A stretch of DNA of 49,740 nt from an uncultured Pseudomonadota bacterium (GTDB lineage: Bacteria; Pseudomonadota; Gammaproteobacteria; Steroidobacterales; Steroidobacteraceae): contig CAIKZZ010000023.1 in NCBI GenBank assembly GCA_903832085.1, forward strand, positions 1 through 49,740, given 5' to 3'. Position numbers and translations under genes: made by a program. Below the pieces are notes generated by a model. The model ran no database searches. It was not told the DNA's origin and saw nothing but the letters and a program-made list of their open reading frames with translations. Each line of letters starts with the position of its first letter. Positions within the stretch are counted from its first letter, which is position 1. Below are positions 26,495 through 33,870 of this stretch, piece after piece.

Positions 26495-27669
26495 GCAGGG
26501 TTCCTCGCAACAAGTTGCTTCGCAATAATAATCCGCTGCATCTCGTTGGTTCCCTCGCCGATACACATCAGTGGAGCATCCCGATAGAAGCGTTCGATCT
26601 CAAAGTCCACCGAATAGCTGTAACCACCAAAAATACGCATCGCTTCCATGCTGTTCTCGACCGCCGCTTCCGATGCAAACAGTTTCGCCATTCCAGCCTC
26701 TAGATCGCAGCGTTGGCCAGCGTCGTACTTCAATGCCGCTTGCTCGACTAGCAACCGCGCCGCTTCCGCGCGTGTAGCCATGTCAGCGAGCTTCAGTTGG
26801 ATGGCTTGGTGCTGTGCAATTGGTTTGCCAAAGGTACTGCGATTCTGTGCGTAGCGCAGGGCTTCGCGCAAAGCGCCCGTTGCTAAGCCTACGCCCCGGG
26901 CGGCAACATTGATGCGCCCAAGCTCAAGTCCACCGACCGCATGATGAAAGCCATGACCTTCTGCTCCGCCGATGAGTCGATCAGCGCTAATTGGGAAGTT
27001 ATCAAAAACGAGCTCAGCACTATCGATCGATCGATAGCCCATCTTCTTGATTTTACGTCCCACCGTGAAGCCAGGTGCTTTTTCGCAAATAAACATGCTC
27101 ATACCCGCATGGCGGGGCTGTGCTTTTGGATCCGTCTTCGTGAGTACTGCGAAACAGGTCCCATAGATGCCGTTACTAATCCATGTCTTGGTGCCATTAA
27201 TGACATACCCGTCCTTGGTTGCCGTGGCTAGCGTACGAATACTTTGCAGGTCGGTGCCGGCGTCTGGCTCGGTGAGCGCAAGTCCGCCGCGTAGCTCGCC
27301 GGTTGCAAAGCGGGGCAGCCAATACTGTTTTTGTGCTTCAGTGCCATTGCGTTCAACTGCCTGAGCCAAGATGAGGTGCGAGTTGAAGATGCCGGTCGGT
27401 GCCATCCAAACAGCGGAGATGATTTGTACAATACGGGCGTAGGTGATCGCCGATAGGCCTAAACCACCGTACTGCTGGCCGATGGTGGCACCGAACAGTC
27501 CGAGTTCTTTCATTTGCTCAACAAGATCGAGTGGATACTCATCGGCCTGATCAAACTTACGCGCGATAGGGCGAACTTCTTTTTCAACCCAGCGCTCAAT
27601 GCTGTCGAGCATTGCTGCATCGTCTTCGCTGCTTGAGGTCTGGGAAGTCTGTGTGGTGTGTAGTGACAT
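26491..27669 (-). CDS. Acyl-CoA dehydrogenase
   Basis: The 392-residue flavoenzyme should oxidise an acyl-CoA to its 2-enoyl-CoA, passing electrons to ETF. Family marks are GLFGATIGQQYGGLGLS, ALTEPDAGTD (FAD contact), TKTWISNG, and the C-terminal MCIGEGTNEMQRIIIAKQL with catalytic Glu372. RNVAARGVG and YAQNRSTFGKPIAQHQAIQ are also typical. It starts 9 bp after the MaoC gene and overlaps the CoA-transferase gene by 4 bp. Chain length or a dicarboxylate preference (glutaryl-, methylsuccinyl-) cannot be read with confidence. Confidence 0.92.
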   Translation of the reverse strand: MSLHTTQTSQTSSSEDDAAMLDSIERWVEKEVRPIARKFDQADEYPLDLVEQMKELGLFGATIGQQYGGLGLSAITYARIVQIISAVWMAPTGIFNSHLILAQAVERNGTEAQKQYWLPRFATGELRGGLALTEPDAGTDLQSIRTLATATKDGYVINGTKTWISNGIYGTCFAVLTKTDPKAQPRHAGMSMFICEKAPGFTVGRKIKKMGYRSIDSAELVFDNFPISADRLIGGAEGHGFHHAVGGLELGRINVAARGVGLATGALREALRYAQNRSTFGKPIAQHQAIQLKLADMATRAEAARLLVEQAALKYDAGQRCDLEAGMAKLFASEAAVENSMEAMRIFGGYSYSVDFEIERFYRDAPLMCIGEGTNEMQRIIIAKQLVARNPA

Positions 27670-27678
27670 GGTTTCGCC

Positions 27679-28197
27679 TCAAGTAATCAGTTTATCGTCA
27701 ACGCCATGGCCGCGCTTTGACACGAGGATGGTTCGGTCAAAGACGCACACAACGACGCCATCTTGATTTTTTCCGGTGGTGCGTACGCTTACGATACCAG
27801 CAGTCGGGCGTGATCCAGACTCACGCTTATCCAGCACTTCTGACTCGGCATACAGGGTGTCACCCGGATAAACTGGATGGGTCATTCGGATCTCTTTCCA
27901 GCCGAGGTTAGCGACCGCTTTTTGACTCACATCACTGACGCTCATGCCCACGAGTAGCGCGACTGTCAGGGGGCTTGCGACAATGGTTTTGCCAAATTCG
28001 CTGGCTTTTGCATAGACCTCGTCGAAATGCAGCGGATGCGTGTTCATGGTGAGCAAGGTGAACCAAATATTGTCTTGTTGCGTGATGGTGCGCCCCGGCC
28101 GATGCTCGTAGATGTCGCCGACGACAAAGTCCTCAAAATAGCGGCCAAATGTCTCGCGGTAGCGGTTCGGCCCGCTGGGGGTAGAATACTGGACCAT
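27679..28197 (-). CDS. MaoC-like (hot-dog) enoyl-CoA hydratase
   Basis: The 172-residue protein is a single-hot-dog MaoC dehydratase. The hydratase motif region reads TITQQDNIWFTLLTMNTHPLHFDEVYAKASEFGKTIVASPL (about 38-78), with the catalytic Asp/His pair in D...H. Closest in character are mesaconyl-/itaconyl-CoA hydratases and (R)-specific enoyl-CoA hydratases. ATG 28197 is favoured by GGAAAA upstream; an in-frame ATG at 28215 is possible. It leads the minus-strand acyl-CoA operon and is divergent from the CitE-like lyase. Confidence 0.88.
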   Translation of the reverse strand: MVQYSTPSGPNRYRETFGRYFEDFVVGDIYEHRPGRTITQQDNIWFTLLTMNTHPLHFDEVYAKASEFGKTIVASPLTVALLVGMSVSDVSQKAVANLGWKEIRMTHPVYPGDTLYAESEVLDKRESGSRPTAGIVSVRTTGKNQDGVVVCVFDRTILVSKRGHGVDDKLIT

Positions 28198-28327
28198 AGT
28201 GATTTTCCGTTGCAAATACCGTACTAGATGCTAGGGTTGATGGCAGGTAGTGTCAACGTAATAAATAGCGCTCTCGCACTTGCCAACTGGGTGCCGCGCG
28301 AGTACTTGACAGATCAAAGGAAGGCTA

Positions 28328-29227
28328 ATGGCTGGCGATAAGTGTGTAACTGTGCCGCGTCTTTTCCGCAGTGTATTGTTCGCGCCAGCGAATCATCCTC
28401 GCCGCGCCGAAAAAGTCTTCTTGTCAGACGCTGATGTGGCGATCCTTGATCTTGAGGATGCGGTTGCCGTTAGCGAGAAGGATGCGGCGCGGCCAGCAGC
28501 AGTAGCCCTTTTAAAGGTGCCGCGAACCTGCGCCGGTTACGTGCGGATTAATGGCGTAGGCAGCCCGTGGTTCGACCAAGACCTTACAGCTGTGGTCGGT
28601 CCTTGGGTTGATGGCGTGGTGTTACCTAAGACAGAATCTGCCGCTGATCTGCACGCTGTTGATGCGCGTCTCACGGAGCTGGAACGTGCTTGCGGACTTA
28701 AATTAAATTCTATCGATTTGCTGCCGCTGGTCGAAACGGCGCGTGGAATTATGGCGTTGGAGACGATTGCGCCGGCGGTCCCACGGGTGCGACGCTTGGC
28801 GTTCGGTGGCGGGGATTACAGCCTTGATCTTGATTTGAAGTGGTCGTTTGAAGAGAGTGAATTTGCTTATGCTCGTGCACGCTTAGTGCATTGCTCGCGT
28901 GTTGCAGGCCTTGAGGCGCCGATTGATACGGTTCTACTTGATATTAAAGACAATGCTCGCTTCACAAGTAGCGCAACTCGGGCGCGTGGACATGGATTTC
29001 AAGGCAAATTGTGCATACACCCGGATCAAGTGCCGCTCGCGAATAGTGCATTTGCGCCATCGGCTAGCGACATTGATCGTGCGGCGGCGATTGTGCAGGC
29101 ATTTACTGCCGCTGAAAAATCAGGAGCTGCCTCTATCACCGTTGCAGGGCAGTTCGTGGATTATCCAGTGGTGTATCAGGCGGAGCGCGTCTTGGCGATT
29201 GCGCGCCGGCTGGGCTTATATCGTTGA
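28328..29227 (+). CDS. CitE/HpcH-HpaI family acyl-CoA lyase (citramalyl-/malyl-CoA lyase-like)
   Basis: The 299-residue protein is a TIM-barrel lyase. RSVLFAPANHPRRAEKVFLSDADVAILDLEDAV contains the family Arg and acidic segment, with VLPKTES, LLPLVETARGI (metal-side Glu) and GKLCIHPDQV following. Relatives cleave citramalyl-CoA, malyl-CoA or methylmalyl-CoA to acetyl-CoA (or propionyl-CoA) plus pyruvate or glyoxylate. AAGGAAGG precedes ATG 28328. It is divergent from the MaoC gene, which would supply a 3-hydroxyacyl-CoA for cleavage. Its 3' end overlaps the EamA gene by 12 bp, tail to tail. Confidence 0.87.
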   Translation: MAGDKCVTVPRLFRSVLFAPANHPRRAEKVFLSDADVAILDLEDAVAVSEKDAARPAAVALLKVPRTCAGYVRINGVGSPWFDQDLTAVVGPWVDGVVLPKTESAADLHAVDARLTELERACGLKLNSIDLLPLVETARGIMALETIAPAVPRVRRLAFGGGDYSLDLDLKWSFEESEFAYARARLVHCSRVAGLEAPIDTVLLDIKDNARFTSSATRARGHGFQGKLCIHPDQVPLANSAFAPSASDIDRAAAIVQAFTAAEKSGAASITVAGQFVDYPVVYQAERVLAIARRLGLYR

Positions 29228-30190
29228 GCGTTTGGCGATAGCGGACTGAGCTGCGCGGCGACGTGCAAACTCCAGAATCAGAATGCCGGTGATAATGCAG
29301 ACGACCCCAAGCCACTGAGCAAGACGTAGGTGCTCGGCCAACAGCCAGCCGCCCAATATCAGAGTCGCCGGCGGTCCCACCGTGCTAATTACGGCCGTGC
29401 GTTCAGGCCCTAGTCGCTGTACGGCGGTGGCAAGTAAAAGCATAGGTAACGTGGTGGCAAATAGGACTAGTCCACCCATCAAATAGTAATCGTTGGTATG
29501 AAATGCTGGGATGACAAGCCCGTGGCGCACCGTGTACTGGAGCGTTAAACAGGTCGTGGCTCCAGTCATTGCGCACAGGGTATAGCCGATACTCCCCAGC
29601 ACGCCCGTATAGCGGTCACTCGCTAAATAATAGATCGCCATGGTCAGCGCGCAGGTGAGCACCAGACCTGAGCCGGTGAGATTGCCTTGAAAGACGTGTA
29701 AGTCAAAACCGGAAATCACGAGAAAAATTCCAAGATAGGTCACTGCTAAAGCACCAACCATGCTCGGGCGAGGCCACGTGCGGTAGAGCACCGCATACAG
29801 CAGCACTACCATCGATGGATAGGAATAGAGCAAAACACGTTCAACGCCGACGTCGAGTAGTGTTAGCGCGTAAAAATCGAGCGATGCACCGGCGTAGTAG
29901 CACAAGGCGCCTGCAGCCGCCGCGCCGAGTATTGCCTTAAGTGGTGCTCCTCGTAGCGAATCGAGGCCTGTGCGCCATACAGCAAAGCCGAACATGATTG
30001 GCAAGGCCAGAATGGAGCGCACCGCAAGGACGGCCTCAAAATTCCAGCCATCTGCATATAAGAATTTGGCAAAAATGCCCTTGCTTGCGAAACAGATGGC
30101 GCTTAAGACCGCGCAGAAAATCCCGATGAAGGCTTGGCGGCGCGACACGCCTATAGGGTTCCTCAGTTGCCCTCTCCAGACAGATGCCAC
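29216..30190 (-). CDS. EamA/DMT superfamily permease
   Basis: The 324-residue protein has about ten membrane helices in two EamA repeats, with SAICFASKGIFAKFLYADGWNFEAVLAVRSI in the first and ATLILGGWLLAEHLRLAQWLGVVCIITGILIL in the last. DMT permeases export or import metabolites. The start at 30190 lies inside the nitroreductase gene (28-bp overlap), so coupling is likely; a start a few codons downstream is possible. Its place beside the acyl-CoA genes could mean transport of their substrate, but this is inference. Confidence 0.88.
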   Translation of the reverse strand: MASVWRGQLRNPIGVSRRQAFIGIFCAVLSAICFASKGIFAKFLYADGWNFEAVLAVRSILALPIMFGFAVWRTGLDSLRGAPLKAILGAAAAGALCYYAGASLDFYALTLLDVGVERVLLYSYPSMVVLLYAVLYRTWPRPSMVGALAVTYLGIFLVISGFDLHVFQGNLTGSGLVLTCALTMAIYYLASDRYTGVLGSIGYTLCAMTGATTCLTLQYTVRHGLVIPAFHTNDYYLMGGLVLFATTLPMLLLATAVQRLGPERTAVISTVGPPATLILGGWLLAEHLRLAQWLGVVCIITGILILEFARRRAAQSAIAKRSTI

Positions 30191-30846
30191 GTGGTGAACT
30201 CACCTGTATCCACGCGCTGTGGGCGGTAGCTATTCACCTCGGCAGTGCTGTCCGCATAGCCGAGGGCTAAACCGCAGATCAGCGTCTGCGAATCCGGTGC
30301 ACCGACCACACGGCGAATGATGCGATGGAAAGGCGCCCAGGCGGCTTGTGGGCAGGTCGCAAGCCCCTTGCTTTGTGCTGCGAGCATGATGCTCTGTAGG
30401 AACATGCCGTAGTCGAGCCAGCCCCCGTAAGGGATGTCGTCATCTATAAAGAAGAAGAGTCCTACTGGCGCGTCAAAAAAATCAAAGTTACGTAGTTCTT
30501 GTTGCAGGCCGCGCACACGATCGCCCTTAGTAATCCCAAGGAGGGAATAAAGGCCCCAACCACAGGCGCGACGTCGGGCGAGGTACGGATCGCGCCATTG
30601 CGGCGGATAGTAGTTATAAGCTGGTGGGTGTTGATCCCGCTCGAATTGGGCGGCGTGACGCACTTCGCGCACAATTTGCGCACGTGAGTCTCCGCTGACG
30701 ACATGAACATGCCAGGGCTGAATATTGCTGCCGCTCGGCGAGAACCGGGCTGCATCCAGTATGGATTCAACCAGTTCGCGGGCAACAGGTGTTTGAGAGA
30801 ACGCGCGGATAGAGCTGCGTTGACGTAAAGCGGTTTCAACGTTCAT
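30163..30846 (-). CDS. Nitroreductase family FMN enzyme
   Basis: The 227-residue protein has the nitroreductase fold: RQRSSIRAFSQTPVARELVESILDAARFSPSGSNIQPWHVHVV (FMN-phosphate contacts in RSSIR and SGSNIQPW) and MLAAQSKGLATCPQAAW. Such enzymes reduce nitroaromatics, quinones or enones with NAD(P)H. ATG 30846 gives a full-length protein. It leads a two-gene unit with the EamA permease. Confidence 0.9.
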   Translation of the reverse strand: MNVETALRQRSSIRAFSQTPVARELVESILDAARFSPSGSNIQPWHVHVVSGDSRAQIVREVRHAAQFERDQHPPAYNYYPPQWRDPYLARRRACGWGLYSLLGITKGDRVRGLQQELRNFDFFDAPVGLFFFIDDDIPYGGWLDYGMFLQSIMLAAQSKGLATCPQAAWAPFHRIIRRVVGAPDSQTLICGLALGYADSTAEVNSYRPQRVDTGEFTTWHLSGEGN

Positions 30847-30910
30847 GAATTATTCGACTCACAGTGGGCAGTGCGCAATGTAAGGGATTTTTGTGCGAAG
30901 TGCACTCGGC

Positions 30911-30942
30911 AAAAAAAAGGCCAGGCAGAGCCTGGCCTTTTC
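30911..30942 (-). terminator. Rho-independent terminator after the TonB receptor gene
   Basis: A 9-bp stem (AGGCCAGGC at 30918-30926 with GCCTGGCCT at 30930-30938) has a 3-base loop. On the minus strand it is followed by eight T residues, right after the receptor stop at 30981. A shorter T run on the plus side makes it partly bidirectional. Confidence 0.92.
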
Positions 30943-30980
30943 CTGTCAGCGTTCGGGTTGTTACGCCCGAGCTGTTTCGC

Positions 30981-33554
30981 TTAGTGACCGAACTTGTAGC
31001 TCACATCAATACCGAAGGCGCGGCCTGTGCCCGAGTGGATAAAGGATCCACCAAACTCAGGTGCTGGGATGACCTCCGCTAGATACTGCTTGTTGAACAG
31101 GTTGCGGCTCCACGCGGTGGTCTCAAAGTGCTCGCCGCGTATACCGAGCCGTGCGTTAACGAGCTTGAACGGATCGCGTGAGGTCTTCGAGTAGTCGCCG
31201 GGCACGCCAAACAAGGTGTACACCTGATTCTGCTGCACGGTGCTGAACCACGTACGTCCAAGAGCCGATGCATCAACGCGCGCAACCAAGCTCGTACCAC
31301 CGCTCAACGGCACATTAAAGTCTGCACCCGCGTCTGCTGTGTACTTGGGCGCGTATGGCACGGCATTTCCAGCCGTGTAAGGACGACCCGAGTAAGAATC
31401 GATCTTGCTATCGACGGTTGCGGCTCCCGCAAACAGCGTCAGGTAATTGCTGGCCTTCCAGCGCACGTTACCCTCAACGCCCTTTAAGGTGGCTGAGTCG
31501 ATATTGGTTACGACCCGCAGCAAGCCAAAGGGACCTGCGAAGAAGTTGAAGATCTGCATATTGTCGACTTTCGTCTGGTAGACAGCGGCGTCCACCAACA
31601 CAGTGCGCTCAGCGAGCTCTGCTTTGAAGCCGATTTCAGCAGCCTTTGAGACTTCCTTCTTGTACTCGTCCGAGACGCCATTGGCGTACCCAGGGCCCGC
31701 AACCGGCAATGCAGGACCGCCTGGCACACCGAAGGGATTGGTGGCCGTGATGCTGCCTGCCGCGACGGCGCTCAAGTTGCCGAAGTACTGCTGTACGGTG
31801 GCTGCGCTACCGGAGGAGTTAAATCCACCGCTACGAAAGCCATAGCCGTAGGAGGCATAGGTCGACATGCCATCCGCAAACTTCCAGTTGATGGAAAGCT
31901 TCGGCTGGAACTGACTGTAGGTTGCCGAGCGACTCGGGATGGACGTCGCCGTTGGGTTCACGTTGTAGTAGGGGTTGATAAAGCCCGTGCAGCTGGCCGT
32001 ATTCGGGCCATCAGGGCAAGTCGCTACACCAAATGCGCCGAACCCGAGGGTTTGCGGGCTGATTTTTGGCACATTGTTGTCCACCGTGCGCTTTTCGTTG
32101 TCAAAGCGACCGGCGAGCGCCACTTCGAGTTTTGGCGCCACGTCATAGGCAACTTGGCCGAAGACTGCGGCGACCTTGCTCTCGTAGTTATCGTCGTACA
32201 GCAAGTCGGTCGGGTTTTCTTGTCCCGCGAGCACCAGTGGCTGCGCGAGCAAGTTACCGGTGCCTGGATCAGAGCCTTGTGATACCACCACATGACGCTT
32301 GATGTCGGCTAGGTAGATACCCGCCTGCCAGCGCAGCGCCTGATCGCCAGGTGAGGTGAGCCGCACTTCGAGCGAGGCGTCTTTCTGATCGCGCTCTTGA
32401 TACTGGTAGCCATCGCACGTCGTCGGGCTGTATGGCGGCAGCACCGAGCTAGTGCCCGCGTAGAACGTTGGTGACGGGAGTGGTGCGCCGGGCTGGGCTG
32501 CAAGCGATGCCAGACAGGTTGGGTTGGCGTTATAAAGGCCAAACGCTGCGCTGGTTCCGTCGGTAAGGAAGTAGTTCGTCTGATCATTCAGGGATGCCCA
32601 GACCATCAAGGCGTTTGCACCAACCGTCCAGTCACCTTTGACCGAGATCTGTTTGTTCTCTTGCTGGTTCTGGGGTTTGATGTTGTTGATGAACTGGAAT
32701 TGGTGCGAGTTAACATCCTGGAAGAAGTCCGGGTTGCTCAGAAACGCAGCAAATACTGGCAACGCGAATGAGGCGTTGAAATTGATCGCACCCGCGGTGA
32801 TGCGTGAGTATTTGGCCTTCACGTCAATGCTGCCACTGTCGCCCACTTTGAAGACGACTCGTGGGGTGATGCCGTACTCTTTATAGTAGTCAGCACAGTT
32901 GTCGCAATGCAGGTAGCTATTGCTGAAGAAGCCATCGGTGCTGTGGTAGAACGCGCCAACGCCATAATTAACGCCATCAGCTAATGCACCGGCGACGTAG
33001 AAGTTTGCTTTTTGCGTGTTTTTGTTCCCGAGGCCCGCTGTGGCAGTAAATTCATCTGCGCCAGTTGGTTTGTGGGTCGTGATGATCATGGCGCCTGCGA
33101 CCGCATTGCGACCATATACGGCGCCCTGCGGGCCCTTGACCACTTCAATTTGATCAACGTTGGCGAGTTCTTGGTTTAAACCGGTAGGGTTTGTTTGCAG
33201 CACGCCGTCAATGACGAGCGCAAAGTTGGATTCTGCGTCACGGCCCGTGTTGATGCCGCGGATACTGACCTGCATGTCGCCCACTTCGGCGGTCTGCACT
33301 TGGCTGACGCCCGGTGTCAATGCGATGAAGTCTTGAGGGCGCTCAATGCCAGCGGCCTTGATGTCAGCGGTTGAGAAAGCTTGAATCGAAACAGGGACGT
33401 CCACGAGTTTTTCTTCGCGGGCACGTGCCGTCACCACGATTTCGCCGAGTTCATTCGATGCCGCAGGCGCTTGCTGGGCCAGTGTGGGCCCGGCACCTAG
33501 GATCGTGCTGACACTCATGGCTAAAAGGGGAAAGCGAATACTGTATTTTTTCAT
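30981..33554 (-). CDS. TonB-dependent outer-membrane receptor (FecA/BtuB superfamily)
   Basis: The 857-residue receptor has a signal peptide (MKKYSIRFPLLAMSVSTILGAGPTLAQ), a TonB box-like GEIVVTARAREEKL, and a plug with PQDFIALTPGVSQVQTAEVGDMQVSIRGINT and VDQIEVVKGPQGAVYGRNAVAGAMII. The barrel ends in RAFGIDVSYKFGH. GAGG precedes ATG 33554; frame upstream to 33656 lacks family similarity. It belongs to the large sphingomonad/gammaproteobacterial receptor group often tied to steroid, plant-polymer or terpenoid use, without a definite ligand. Transcribed alone, with a strong terminator. Confidence 0.92.
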   Translation of the reverse strand: MKKYSIRFPLLAMSVSTILGAGPTLAQQAPAASNELGEIVVTARAREEKLVDVPVSIQAFSTADIKAAGIERPQDFIALTPGVSQVQTAEVGDMQVSIRGINTGRDAESNFALVIDGVLQTNPTGLNQELANVDQIEVVKGPQGAVYGRNAVAGAMIITTHKPTGADEFTATAGLGNKNTQKANFYVAGALADGVNYGVGAFYHSTDGFFSNSYLHCDNCADYYKEYGITPRVVFKVGDSGSIDVKAKYSRITAGAINFNASFALPVFAAFLSNPDFFQDVNSHQFQFINNIKPQNQQENKQISVKGDWTVGANALMVWASLNDQTNYFLTDGTSAAFGLYNANPTCLASLAAQPGAPLPSPTFYAGTSSVLPPYSPTTCDGYQYQERDQKDASLEVRLTSPGDQALRWQAGIYLADIKRHVVVSQGSDPGTGNLLAQPLVLAGQENPTDLLYDDNYESKVAAVFGQVAYDVAPKLEVALAGRFDNEKRTVDNNVPKISPQTLGFGAFGVATCPDGPNTASCTGFINPYYNVNPTATSIPSRSATYSQFQPKLSINWKFADGMSTYASYGYGFRSGGFNSSGSAATVQQYFGNLSAVAAGSITATNPFGVPGGPALPVAGPGYANGVSDEYKKEVSKAAEIGFKAELAERTVLVDAAVYQTKVDNMQIFNFFAGPFGLLRVVTNIDSATLKGVEGNVRWKASNYLTLFAGAATVDSKIDSYSGRPYTAGNAVPYAPKYTADAGADFNVPLSGGTSLVARVDASALGRTWFSTVQQNQVYTLFGVPGDYSKTSRDPFKLVNARLGIRGEHFETTAWSRNLFNKQYLAEVIPAPEFGGSFIHSGTGRAFGIDVSYKFGH

Positions 33555-33870
33555 TGGACCCTCATGATGGTGACGGGTAGCGCTGTCCTTGCTCGGGGAT
33601 TGGCGACTACTGCGACGTACAAGCGATGCTACGGCGAACATTGTATACAACCACACAAGATCCTAACATTTCTCGTCTGAATTCCGCAACGTAAGTTCGT
33701 GTTCAACGAAAGGACTAATTTGTTGAATCTTGGGTACGAAACGCGTTCCTATCGAGTACTTCTACTGACCTTGCCCGTGTTTTAGTGCGCGAGTGTCGCG
33801 AAAAAGCGACAGTTGCTGGTGCAGTAGCTGGTATGCTTTTGATGCCCCAGCCCTCGGGGTGATGGTCGCT
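33555..33870. other. Divergent intergenic region (TonB receptor / PEP carboxylase)
   Basis: This 316-bp spacer separates divergent genes and should contain both promoters. I see no well-matched -35/-10 pair and no convincing hairpin. An open frame in phase with the carboxylase runs back to 33793 but looks non-coding before about 33862. Confidence 0.5.

Noticed and set aside
30981-33656. Longer start for the TonB receptor at 33656
   Set aside because: The added residues precede a clear signal peptide and GAGG sits directly before ATG 33554.
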